From Copromyces sp. CBS 386.78 (lineage: Eukaryota > Ascomycota > Sordariomycetes > Sordariales > Sordariaceae): a stretch of 64,000 bases of DNA. A program made the translations under genes and the position numbers. Below, piece after piece: positions 1-12,460 of this stretch (positions are counted from its first letter, which is position 1; each line of letters starts with the position of its first letter). The notes beneath the pieces were generated by a model. That model was not told where the DNA came from. It saw only the letters and a list, made by a program, of their open reading frames with translations, and searched no databases. The stretch is taken from assembly GCA_030685235.1 (NCBI GenBank), contig MU839096.1, positions 1 to 64,000 on the forward strand, in the 5' to 3' direction.

Positions 1-3000
1 GAAGAATTTCAACAACGAATATTTAATCGAATAAAATCGATAAAAATCAACCAAAAATATAAGGCATATATTTATAGTATATAATACCTATATATTGTTG
101 CTTATACTCGTATGGTATAATATGGACCCGTAAATCCGTTATAGATATATATTTTATATAATATCTATATTAAGACTAACACTAAGGGTAGCCGAAAATA
201 ATATTAATATTAAAAGAATTAATAATAATAAATATAATCGTATACTTCTATTAAATATTATAAGAATTATATAATTTAATAAAATAAATAATTAAATTTT
301 ATACGGGGATAGGTTAAAAAAAAAATTTAACAAAATAGTAATTTATAAATTTAATTTTAATATTTATTAGGAATAAATACCTCCTAATAAAATTCAATTC
401 CATACTAGAATTTATTAACTTATATATTTTCCATTAATCCTTATAAATCTTTATTAATAATTTCGTATTTAAATTCAATTATAATATACCTACACCTTCC
501 TAAGCTAATACTATCCTTACTAATATAATTAATTTAACGTTCGCACCTTAAGCCGGCGCTCCGGAAGCTTAAGAGCAATTATACGCTATATATCTAATCT
601 AACCGCAATTAAAATAAGCCTTCTTAATATAAATAAATATAATATAATTAATATTATTACATTCGTAGTAAATACTACGCAACTTCGCTTAAATATAATA
701 ATTATAAATATAACCTTATTAATTATAATAATTATAAATAATATTAAAGTTTATTATAAAGGGAGGAAGAGGACGATAGGCGGCAGGTTAATTAGTAAAA
801 ATAGAATTAAAAATAAAAATAAAAATAAAAAATAGAATAATAGTAAAAAAAGAAAACGATAATAATTAATTAGAAAAAGATATTTAAAACTAATAATATT
901 ATACGAATAATTCGGAATTAATTTTAAAACCCTTTAACCGCTCCGTATATATTACCGCTTAATTTAAAGTATTAATACCTACTACTATTAAAATACTTTT
1001 CTATAATTAAAAATAAAGGTAATTAACCTAAATAATAATATACGGGTATTTTTACTACTTATAAAATAAATTAAATTCTTTAACATAATATTAATTATAA
1101 AAATTACAGACGGATTCCATAAGGCCTTAGCATATTCGTTCGAAGTTAATAAGGATATTACGTTCAATATTCTACGTATTAATATTAAATTCCCTCTTTA
1201 AGAAATTTTAAAATTCTAACTACGTAAGCTTATTACAAATAGGGTCGTAATCTAATTACTTTTTAAAGTTAGCGATATAACGGATTTAAATATTTTTAGA
1301 ATTACTTTCGACATAGCTAATAACGTAGCTAATAGAAATATTAAAGAAGTTTTTATAATAATTATTAATATTATAAATATAATTATAAAATTAAATATAA
1401 CTTTCGCCCGTAAATTTAATAATATTATACTTAGGATAATAATTAAAAAAAGATAATTAAGAAGTTTAAATAGGCCGGGAAGATATAAAAGACTTAAAAA
1501 TAATAATTAATAGAACGATAACAGGAAGCGGAAATATAGTAGAAAAGCGAATTTAATTATAAAAAAAATAGTCTTTATAACGGAAACTAAAAGGAATAGG
1601 AAGGTAATTACCGTATTAATTACTTTTTAATAAATCGATAAAAGTATATTAATCCTAAGCCGATATATATAATAATAAATAGGAAAATAAAAATTAAATA
1701 GCGCTAATACAAACTTCGAAGAATTTATACTTACGTTTAAAAATATTAATTTTAAAATAATTAAAATAATAACAAATTTCTTTAAAAGAATAAGACCGGT
1801 TATCGTCGCTACTATTATCGTCTACTTCTTCGATAGTAGGTTAGCGATAAAAGGGGGATACAATTAGGATAACAATATTAAAATTTTAAAAGGGGGCAAT
1901 TCTAAATAGCAAAAAAAGTAGAAGGGTATTAGCGGCTAGCAATATAATAATATAGTTTTATATCGTAGAGGAGGTATAAAAGCGAATGTACGAACTTCGG
2001 CAGGTAGTTTAAGAGACGGAATGACTATTACGTATTTATATTTTATTAGTACTAATTTAATTCCTATAGGGGTTGAAGTTTCAATATATTAGAATAATAG
2101 AAGTAAGTAGGTCAAAATAACTACAAACAGGGCAAATACGTAGGGAAACCAAATTAAGGGGGAAAATAAGAAATAAATTAAAACCTAACTTCTCTATTCC
2201 GGAACTAACGGAAATAACTATTTATAGTATTACTCCTTTAATCCTATAGTAATTAAGGCCGGAACGGTATTACTATTATCCAACGCTACAATACAGCGCT
2301 AATTAGAATAACTCGCTACCTTCCAATATTTCGCCCCGAGCCTCTACGAGGCTAGCCAACTAATAAGTCCTTAGCGACCTAACAAAGGCGATATTCTTTA
2401 TAATGTGCTAAAGGTAAATTTAGTATTATATATTATCAAAAATAGCGCGTATAGTATTCTTATATACTTTATTGTAGTTTGTAATAATTATAAATGGGCG
2501 GGGGATTTAATACTTGGTTAGAAGGCTCGATAAAGTATTTATAACCTAAGTAAATAAAGTTTCCTTTTTACTATTTAATAAATAATACCTAATATTAAAA
2601 ATTGTATATATAGTAATTATATTGCAAATTTATAATAGAAGTATATTAAACTTATTAATTTTATAAGTATAGTCTAGACTCTATACTTCTAAATTTTTCT
2701 TCAATTATTCGATATATTATAAATAAATCTAAAATATCTTCTTTACTAGCGATAATAATTTTCGATCTATACTACTATTTTAATAGTATATTTTAGATTA
2801 AATATTGGGCGTTATAAAGAGAGTGTTAAAGAATTATTACATTAGAGTTAAAGTATTGGCTACTTTCTCTTTATATTTATAATTTATATTTAATACGTTT
2901 CGTTATATTATTATAATATTAGGAAATTTATTACTAATAATTTAGGTGATATTAGCGGCCGTTGTTTTTAGCTAGTTGGAGAGGCGTATAATTTAGGCGT

Positions 3001-3217
3001 TTACGTTACTTATCCTTTAAATACGACGATAGATAATTATATATTACGTTATATTTAGCCGTAGGTTATAATAATGTTCTAAATAAATAATAATAAAAAA
3101 CTACTATATTCCTCTCTTAATAAATAAGGCCTTTGCCTTCTATTTATAATTCTTTTTAATTGTTATAATATATAGGCGAATCTTATTTATAATAGGAGTT
3201 AGTCGATAGTTTTAGTA
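1..3217. repeat. RIP-degraded AT-rich relic, unidentified
   Basis: This stretch is very AT-rich, poor in CpA/TpG and rich in TpA, with isolated CpG left, which is the RIP pattern. No intact reading frame is present. On the minus strand, roughly 3217 down to 2700, a frame broken almost only by TAA/TAG runs on from a frame that begins at 11891 beyond the Gypsy insertion (see 11374-11891). On the plus strand, roughly 1950-2850, there is also a long frame interrupted only by TAA/TAG. I do not recognise either product. The left edge of this unit lies outside the window. Confidence 0.6.
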
Positions 3218-3222
3218 CGCGG

Positions 3223-3508
3223 TATCACGGCATAACTGGACGAATGCCCAGAGCACTAGGCATTGGGGCAAGAGGGTGACAAGCACAGGGCACTAGCACC
3301 GTAACACATCGGATGGAATGAGGCTCACGTTCTTATCGATAGAGCACCCGGATCGGGAAGGCGGCAACGAGTGGCAGATCTGACTTATATACTCAAATCC
3401 GTAATACCTTCGTTCGTAAAGCTTCCCTTTCCTCTTTATACTTAATATTACTTTAATTTGTACCTCCTAATCTTACAATCGTATCTCTTATAAGATCACG
3501 CTTTCACA
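3223..3508 (+). repeat. Left LTR of Gypsy-1
   Basis: This 286-bp copy matches 11083-11368 over its whole length. It starts TATCACGG (TGTCA with one G-to-A change) and ends TTTCACA. It keeps many CpA and TpG sites that the right copy has lost, for example in 3240-3310, so it is the less mutated LTR of the pair. Confidence 0.92.
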
Positions 3509-3559
3509 TAATATTAAGTATCATCCTTTTCATTGACCGGAGACGGCCTAAAATATCCC

Positions 3560-6300
3560 GACACCATCAATATATTAAAAGCAGCTAATTTCGTTTATGA
3601 TTACTTACTCGGAGGATTACTAAATCTTACAATAAATATACGCTATTACAACGGAATAAACAATTCAACCCTACAATTCCCGCTATAAACTAAATTAATC
3701 ATACGATATCTAACGCCGGAGACAATTCGAACAAAATATACTATTATGACAGCTCGAATTCTAACCTTATTTCGAATCTTAACCCCGAAGAAGAGGCGAA
3801 TCTATTGAATTAAATTAGTAACGACAGCGGATTTCGACCTATCGTTAATATATATAACCCTTTAACTTAATTAGGAAATTAATATAAGGGCTGGTCCAAT
3901 CTAAATCCATTCAATATAGACCTATCGCGACTAAATATAGCGTTAACCCCTAGGGAAATCGAATATAACCTATAGGAGAAGGGTAAACTATAGCTAACTA
4001 CCCCTACTAAATAATCGGGCTACCAATTTCCTACCGTCGAATACGCAAACAATTCCTTCCTCTTTATTAAGAACATTAAGAAAATAAATAAACCCGAGGT
4101 TATAAATCCCTAAATAATATTATATAATATACGTAAATAGCTAAAGGGTAAAGGGACCGTAATCCCGAGCCTAACTACAACGAAACCCCTTTTAACAAAA
4201 GCGTTAAAAGTACTAAATTATAATAAAAAACCTTCTTCGTCGCCCCCCACTCTTCCTTTTAAAAAGTCGTCGAATCCGACTCCACTCCCCAAAACCCCCC
4301 TGAAGAAAATAAATTAGAATTCGGACTAAACGAACCGTATTATCAAACTTAATCCGGATCGTTTATATTGCATCCTAGAAACTTAAATATAAAATATATT
4401 AAAATATATAAAAGAATACAAAATCTTTACTAAGGCGGAAGCTAAAACGATAATATTTAACGACGCTAATAAAGCGGGGACTTATAATACGCCGATAATA
4501 ATTTTAAATTATCGGAGCGAATACTTAAGGAAACTATACCGATACGCAAAATTCCCGCGCTAGAATCTCATACGCGAAATTTTAATCGACGAAGTAACGA
4601 CCCGCGCTAACGTAATTTACTAAAATTAAATTAATAGCTATAAAAAAATCGTATTATTTAAACCAATATTATAAATAATAAAGTCTAATAAATAACTTAA
4701 AAAGTATAATATAAATATTATTAATAGGTTTATAGACTAATTAATATTCTACTAAGTATATAAAACTAATCTAAAAGTAATTTAATAAGAATTTCGCGGT
4801 CGTATTATCCTCGACGAACCGTCTAATAATATTATCCGCAATTTTCCTATATTTATAGCCCGAACTAATAATAATATAATATATTTTAATACTTAAATAC
4901 TCTACTTCGCTAATTAAATTTACTAATTATATTAAAATAATAATAAATTGGTTAACGAAATTCTAAAATTTAAAATAAGTTTAAAAAATGAAATCCCCGC
5001 CGAATTCGAATAGTAATTCTGCGCCCTCGAAAAATAGAATAAACTTTTTATTTAAACGGTAGCCTCTTTTATAGCTATACTACTATTATTAATAAATATT
5101 ATTACCGCTCCCGACGGCTAGCGAAGAAAATTATCTAAACGTAGAGTAACCTTTATAAATAATATTAAACAAAATATAAAAAACAATTATAATACTACTA
5201 ATAGTAGTGAAATTTCCCGTTGAGAACGTGTATATACTATAGTCGGTACCGATCCGCCTAACGGAAATAATTTATTAAATAGCGAATTAAATAGTAGAAA
5301 TAGTAATAGAGATCCCGTACTAACGCCTCTTACCGCGTATAATATACAGGGTTATATATTTATCAGTCCTAAAACCGTAGTACCTAAAATTAAATAATCT
5401 ACGAAAATAGCTAATCCTTACGTTTTTAATAACGACCCTAATAATAAAATTTTATTTAACGTATAAATATTCTAAATAAAATATAAATTAAAAATTAATA
5501 TTAATTACTTTAATAACGAATAAGATTATATCGGTAAAATATATTCTAGATTGGGGGGGCAAATTTCGGAAAAGATTTTATTATATTTTAATAGAGAATA
5601 CTCTAAAATTATCGAAATAGTAAATAAATTACTAAAATATTTATAGAACGATTATTACAATTATACTGCTAAAGAAATAGCTATTAAATAATACGAAAAG
5701 TTGAAGATAAAGCCTTCGGAAAGGTTCTAAAATTTTAAGATTACTTTTATTCGTTTAGCCGGAAAATATATAGTACCTAAAACCCTTTAAAAAAAGGATA
5801 TAAAATATAAAGTAATTTAAAAATTAACTATCCCTATAGAAACGATTTACTTAAAAGAATATAAAACGTTCGAAAATTATTATATCTTACTTTAATCGCT
5901 CGATCCTAATATTAAGAAATCTAATAAAGACTAAAAGCAAAAGACTAAAAAGACGTACGTCCTAAACAATAGAATTTAATTATATAAACCCCGAAACCCT
6001 ATTATTACCTTTAAATACTAACGTCCGACGTTCGAAGAAATAAAGAAATTAAAAGCCGAAAACAAATATTTCAATTATTGTAAAATAAGTTACTAATTTC
6101 CGGATTGCCTTAATAAAGTAAAGATTTCATCCTTAGAAACTAAATTAAACGCTATTGTAAACGAAACTTAGGGACTTCTAGAATAAAAAGTAGCCGGTAT
6201 TTTAATAGAGCCGGAAATTCCGAAATCTAATTTAGAGGAAGAATTTATAGAGGATTCGAATTTAAATACCGATTTAAAAAATTAAGTCCCCTAAGAAAAG
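3560..6300 (+). pseudogene. Degraded gag of Gypsy-1 with zinc-knuckle relic
   Basis: A plus-strand frame broken by many TAA/TAG codons. At about 6067-6108 it ends in a retroviral-type zinc knuckle of the form CX2CX4HX4C, in which the first two Cys codons and the His codon all read Tyr (TGT/CAC changed to TAT/TAC). Only the last Cys (TGC, about 6105) remains. All three changes are transitions of the RIP type. The segment precedes the pol frame in the expected order. The upstream limit is approximate because there is no usable start. Confidence 0.7.
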
Positions 6301-6379
6301 TCTCTACCCTAAGGGAAATATCTATATAAATGAGTAACGTCGTTAAAGAAGATTTATAATATAATAGAAGTAGTAGAAT

Positions 6380-9300
6380 ATACCCAAATTTTAACCTCAA
6401 AAATTATTTAAAGGGAGGAAAATAATTCTTAATTAACTATATTATAGTAAATAATAAATTATCTATTTTAATACGATATATACTAATAGATATAAAAATA
6501 TGAGTTTCGCTACTAATAAACTAAAATTTTACTAATAAACTATTAAAACGCCTAAAACTTAAAGAATGTACCGACTTTAAATTAGGGTTCGTTACGCTAT
6601 ATAAAAAAGCTAAACCCGACGAAATTATAAAAGTTTTAAAAGGATACCTTAGAATTAATAGAATAACCTTCCTCAATTAATAAATTTTAGTATTACTGGA
6701 ATTATTTAAAAATATAATTATTAGAAAAATATAGTTGGCTAAATATAATATACTGCCTAATTATAAAAGAAATATATTAATATTCAATTAAAACGTTATT
6801 CCGGTACTGAATATTAAAAATATTAATATAAGTAAAATAGGACCGCCTATTACGGACCCTTCGTTCTAAAAAAATATACGAAGAAGGGAAATACTTATAG
6901 ATTTAAAAGATTAAAGGAAGGAAATAGGCTGACGATTTTAAAAAAGAAAGATATACTAGTAAATTATAATAAAATTAGAAGAATTAAAAAACTTCGTAAG
7001 GAAGACGTAAGAAGAAAGGAAAGCTAAAACGGAAATAACAATTATAGAATAGCGACCCCTAGAATTAAAGTAGATAATCAAAAGACGGTTACTATTAACG
7101 TACCCGTTTATTAGAAATATCGATAGAATAGATAAGGAATTAGATATCGAAGTAAAAAATATTCCTACGGTACAAAAGAAATCGCTTACGGTTATAATAG
7201 CTAAATTATACCCCTATAAGGATAAAAGAGGATTTTACTAATTAAAGAGAGAATAGAGGTAGGTAAAAAAGAAATTAATCGACTTAATTATAATAAACGG
7301 CAATATTTTCGACTTCTACTTAAAACGTAAAATAAAGTTAAAAGTAATAAGCTTTTATAAAATCGAAGGTTTAATTGATATAAAGATAAGAGCGGAGGTA
7401 ACCTTAGAAGAAGAAGACGAAGAATTATAATGAATAATTCTAAAGAAAGTACCGGTAAATTATTATGAACTGGCGGAAATATTAGAAATATTTAATAAAA
7501 TATAATTAAATACCCTGCTAAAATTTCGCCCGGGAATTAATTACGAAATTAAAATACTAAACGAGTATTACTTAAAAGAGTTTAAAGTTAATTTATTATA
7601 TTAAATAACTTTAGAAGAATTAGAGGAGTATAAATATTATATTACGGAAAACCTTTAAAAAAGATTTATCGAAATAAGTTCTACTCTATAGGTAGCCCCC
7701 GTATTATTTATATAAAAACTAAATAGCGGAAAATTAAAATTCTACGTAGATTACTAAAAATTTAATACTATTTTATAGAAGGATCGATATCCTTTACCCC
7801 TAATTAAAGAAATATTAACGTATATTAATAAAGCGAAGATCTTTATTAAAATAAATATTTAATAAGCCTTCTATAAAATATAAATAATAATTAACTAAGA
7901 AAACCTTATAACCTTCCGGACAAATTTCGGAGCCTATAAATATAAAATCCTACCCTTTAGACTATATAGGAATTTATTATCCTTCTAATAATTTATTAAT
8001 AACTAATTAATAAGTTATTAAAACTTCTATAATACGTATATCGATAATATCCTAATTTTCTTTAATAATTTAACGGAATATAAAATATATGTAAGGAAAG
8101 TATTAAAGAGGCTAAGAAATACGAGATTATAAACCGATATTAAGAAGTACGAATTCTATATTACGAAAACCAAGTTCCTAAGCTTCATTATTAGTATAGA
8201 AAATATTTCTATCGACTTAGAGAAAATCTCAACAATTAGAAACTAGCCTTAGCCGACTACGTTAAAGAATATTCAAACTTTCTTAAATTTTTATAATTTC
8301 TATCGAAAATTCGTTAAGGAATATAACTATAAAGTAAAGTTATTAATAAATTTAATTAAAAAAGATAAAAACTTTAAATAAATAGAAGAGTACTAAATAA
8401 ACTTCGAGAAATTTAAATAAATATTAATATAAATACTAATATTAAATTATTTTATTTATAAAAAAGAAATTAAGATTGAAATAAATGCGTCTGATAAAGT
8501 ATATACCGGGGTACTCTCTTAAAAAGAAGGGAGCGAATAGTACCCAATAGTTTTTTATTCTAAAACTATAGCACCTACTAAATTAAATTACTTAATATAT
8601 AATAAAGAATTATTAATAATTATTAAAATAATAAAATTCTAGAGACCGGAATTAAAAGGAGGTCCGTTTATAGTTATTACGGACTATTAAATATTAGAAT
8701 ATTTTAGTATAAAGAAATTATTAAATAATAAATAAGCGACGTAGTTAAAAATTCTATTAGAATTTGAATTTAAAATAACCTACCGACCGGGCAAAAATAA
8801 TATTATAGCCGACGCCCTTTCAAAAAAATTAAAAAAGTTTAAGACAATATTCTAAAAGCGAAATAATTAAAAAAACCTACGCTTTTTAAAACCTTATAGA
8901 GAATTCTTCGTATATGCGGGAAATAAGTTAAACACCTTTTAAACGGAGCTAAATACTATATTAGGAGTAATTTTAAACGTTCCGGAGCCCCCGGGAGGAA
9001 ATTCGGCTACGGAGCTACAAAAGCCGAAATTTTAAGAATTATTAGTAGCTATACAAATACTAATAGAAAGGATCCTAAAAGTAAACCGTACTGAAGAATT
9101 TATTTTAATTTATAGGGAGAAAACTATTTAGAATACCAACGAATACTTTAACCGCGAAGGGGATTTAATACTATATAATAGTAAACTAATAATCTCCGAT
9201 ACTAAAGAAGGCAAACTACGTATATAAATAATTAAGGAATATTACGATATATTTTTAATAAACTACTAAAGGAGAAATAAAATAAAGAAAATAATAAGCG

Positions 9301-10650
9301 TTTAATACTAGTAGCCGGGTCTAACATTAAATATAAATAAATACGTTAATAACTACTAAATTTATAGATTATCGAAAGTGCCTAAAAACAAAACCCTAGG
9401 CAAACTACACCCCTTAGAATTATATAACGAATATAAACTGTAGTAAACGTTAATAATAAACTTCAAATTTATACCTAAAGATAAGAAAAGTTATAATAAC
9501 GTATTAGTAATAATCGATCGGTTAATAAAAATATTATAATATTATCCCTATAAGGATACGGTTATTGGAAGGCAAGTAGTATTATTATATTATAAAGGCC
9601 TATACCGTATTTTCGGTTTACTATAGGAAGTAGTAAACGATAGAGGCCCGCAATTCGTATTCGATTTTATACAAACGTTAACTAAATTATTAAGAATTAT
9701 TTGGAAATTAAGTAGTTCTAACTACTTTTAAACAGCGGACTAAGCGGAGATTATAAACTAATATATCGACTAAAAACTACGTCCCTATATTTCGTATAAT
9801 TAAAACGATTAATTAAACTTAATATTAGTATTCAACGGGATATAAAGTACCTTACCGTATAAGAATCTAGAAGGTTTATTACTATACGAAGTAACCTTTA
9901 GAGTACTAAAGAACTTACTAACGATTAATTAAATATAAGGCCTACTATAGAAAGGTAATACCGCTAAAGAAAAATTATTAAAATAGGAAGTAAGAATTAT
10001 AGCGGAACGAATAGAGAAGGCGCATATATTAGCTTAAAAAGTAATAATAAAAATATAATAAAAATAAACTAAATAAGCCAACCGTTATCAAAAAAACTTA
10101 AACTTTAAGGTAAGGGATTGAATATTTATTATTAAAAAGATATAATTAATGGATAAACTTAGCAATAAGCTAGATTACCCCTTAATTAAAATACTATATA
10201 AAATTACTAGAATATTAGGATATTCTTTTATCCTAGAAATACCTCTTTCCTAAAGAAAATTAAAAGTATTCTACGCTAACCGCCTACGGAAGAATACGGC
10301 GAACCCCCTTCTAAAGTAAGCGAACGAAAATCTAATAGAAGAAGTAATAAATAATAAAGAAGAGTAGGAAATTAAAGATATCATAACGTACCAGCTAGTC
10401 AATAGATAATTAAAGTACTAAATCAATTAGAAGGGATAGGACCTAAACCTAAAATAGTATTTAGTAAAAGGGTTCAAAAATATACCGCTTAAATTAAAAG
10501 AATACTATAAATAGAACCCAAATAAGCTAGGACCCCTAAAACGACTATTAATATAAATTAAAGCGTAGCAAAATAAGGGGATACCCAAAGACTACAAAGA
10601 CAATAACGCGCCAATAGAAGATTCGCTAAAAAGAAAGGCAATAAGAAAAA
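6380..10650 (+). pseudogene. Degraded pol of Gypsy-1 (RT, RNase H, integrase, chromodomain)
   Basis: Reading TAA/TAG as former Gln codons, the frame near 7700-8300 shows the Gypsy reverse transcriptase landmarks in order: a VDY(R/Q)K-like block, DRYPLPLI, the FRTNFGAYKYKILPF block, and the catalytic box, which now reads YIDN. RNase H follows near 8450-8830 (ends TYRPGKNN and DALS). Integrase lies near 9170-9950 (DRGPQFVFDF). Near 10330-10540 a segment resembles a chromodomain (EEIINNKEEQEIKDIITYQL). These are standard Ty3/Gypsy chromovirus parts. The gene is inactive. I infer the domain names from pattern only. Confidence 0.85.
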
Positions 10651-11082
10651 GGAGGAAGAAGTAACAAGTATTAATACGTTAATAAAAGGAATATAGGGTA
10701 TAATTAACTACAAACTATAATTATAATTATATAGTACAACAGTATAGAATAATAATCCGTATCGTTAACGAAAGCATACTAAGGTCCAATAACATCTATC
10801 CTTTACTTAGGAGGCGGTCTATTCGAGTCCAATTAGGGGGAAAAATTTTTTTAGCATATTTTATATTACAATATATTAAATTGAAACCTTTAATCACAAT
10901 ACTTAAAGAGGAATTACGTAATATTTTTTCGAGACGAACTTTTATCGTAATATAATAAATTAGACTAACTATTATAATAAGTTTATATACTTTTATATAG
11001 GAGATAATTATTTCTTATTTTATTTATTCTTTTCTTTTCTTTACGGCTCTAGGGCTAAGCCTTCTTTCCGAAGGGGAGGTAA

Positions 11083-11368
11083 TATTATAGTATAACTAGA
11101 CGAATGCTTAGAGTACTAGGTATTAGGGTAAGAGGGTACTAGGCACAAGGTACTAGCACCGTAATATATCAGATGGAATGAGGCTTACGTTCTTATCGAT
11201 AGAGTACCCGGATCGGGAAGGCGGCGACGAGTGGCAGATCTGACTTATATGCCCAAATCCGTAATACCTTCGTTCGTAAAGCTTCCCTTTCCTCTTTATA
11301 CTTAATATTACTTTAATTTGTACCTCCTAATCTTGCAGTCGTATCTCTTGTAGGATCACGCTTTTACA
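11083..11368 (+). repeat. Right LTR of Gypsy-1
   Basis: A 286-bp copy of the left LTR. It starts TATTATAG and ends TTTTACA, and is followed at once by the target duplicate CGCGG. Differences from the left copy are almost all C-to-T or G-to-A, as expected for RIP after insertion. Confidence 0.92.
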
Positions 11369-11373
11369 CGCGG

Positions 11374-11891
11374 CGTCCTCTATATATTTGAAATTAATAC
11401 GGGTCGGTTTATTATCGACGTAATTATTGCTCTTCCTTTTTATAATAGTAAATCCTATAACGAATGCCGCCGCTTATATATCCTTTATTAGCTCGTTAAT
11501 ATTTTACTAGCTCTTTTTCTTTAAATTGTCGAATAGTTTGGATAATACCTGGAATTTTAATTCTATTTTAATAATCGTAATAAAATCTAACTCTTTAGTG
11601 GGTTAATTAAATAGAAGTGAACGATTAATAATAGCGGCAATAACGGGGAGAGATAATTGCAATTCTATTTTAGTAATTATAACGAAATTTTATTCATCCG
11701 CAGGGAAAGCGAGAATGGGAAGTATAACAGCGATGGAAGATAGCCTCTCCTCCTTAATAAATTTATTAATACCGAAATAATCGCGCTTATCGTCGTACAG
11801 TTCGGTCTTAATCTATTCAATAGAGGGGGTAGGGCTAGGGGTGTAAGCAGGCGCCTCTGGCTGAGAGAAGGTAAGGTCGATAATTTTAGGC
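11374..11891 (-). pseudogene. 5' part of an unidentified gene or element ORF split by Gypsy-1
   Basis: On the minus strand a frame opens with ATG at 11891 (protein starts MPKIIDLTFSQPEAP). It runs leftwards to the Gypsy-1 insertion, interrupted only by TAA-type codons that fit former Gln. If one target copy is removed, the frame continues in phase at 3217 and on toward about 2700. The first 80 or so bases look unmutated; the rest is RIP-like. I do not recognise the protein. It could be the ORF of an older transposon or a host gene swallowed by the AT-rich block. The splitting is clear, the function unknown. Confidence 0.5.
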
Positions 11892-12460
11892 ATTTATATA
11901 TAGTATAATTAATAAACGTACTTTAAAACCCCTCAATACTATAACTTACTTTAGTAATAGCGACGGCGGCGGCAATACAATAACCTCAACGATTTGCTGA
12001 CTTTCGCGTGTATTATTAATGCAAATAATTTAACAATATTTGCGCCCGCAAAATCTCCACCAAAGCGACATACAATGAATATGTATTCGCATTAATTTAA
12101 CTGGCTGGCTGGAGGCCCACACAGTCGCAGGGACCGAACACACAGTCGCAATAACCGGCTCGCCCTGACGGCGCAGGGTGGGGCAGTCCACGGCACTCTG
12201 CCGCGCTCAGCTCCGTCTCAGATTCTCAGGGGACTGCCCCTGGACGCGGGCAAGCGCGGGGTGGGTCCCACTCGGTGCCTCTGACAGCTCACGGGCAGCT
12301 CCTGGGATTGGGCGGCCGAAGCCGTTGCGGGTTCAATTGCTTGCCCCTCAGAAATTCGGTCATCGCGTTCCATCGTCTTCTACAGCTACAACACCAGAGC
12401 TGCTGTCATCCTTGTTCCCAAATCATCCACATCCAAGTAAGACAACTAACTACCTTCAAG
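11892..12460. other. Boundary of AT-rich block and nudC upstream region
   Basis: Base composition returns to normal across this stretch. It should hold the 5' leader and promoter of nudC. A 12-bp direct repeat (CACACAGTCGCA) occurs twice, at about 12118 and 12139. No further gene is supported; short ORFs here show no coding pattern. Confidence 0.4.

Larger units (their letters stand above)
3223..11368 (+). mobile_element. Ty3/Gypsy LTR retrotransposon with chromodomain, RIP-inactivated (Gypsy-1)
   Basis: The element is bounded by two 286-bp LTRs (3223-3508 and 11083-11368) and by an exact 5-bp target duplication CGCGG at 3218-3222 and 11369-11373. A polypurine tract (AAGGGGAGG) lies just before the right LTR, so it reads on the plus strand. 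Order of parts: gag with a zinc-knuckle relic, protease/reverse transcriptase, RNase H, integrase, and a C-terminal chromodomain-like segment. That is the chromovirus order common in fungi. Every coding frame is riddled with TAA/TAG that fit CAA/CAG to TAA/TAG changes, so it cannot move by itself. The boundaries and duplication are read directly; family assignment rests on the RT/integrase pattern. Confidence 0.92.

Noticed and set aside
1..12000. A Starship-type giant element
   Set aside because: No tyrosine-recombinase (captain) gene or defined element ends could be read, and the block is explained in large part by a Gypsy element.
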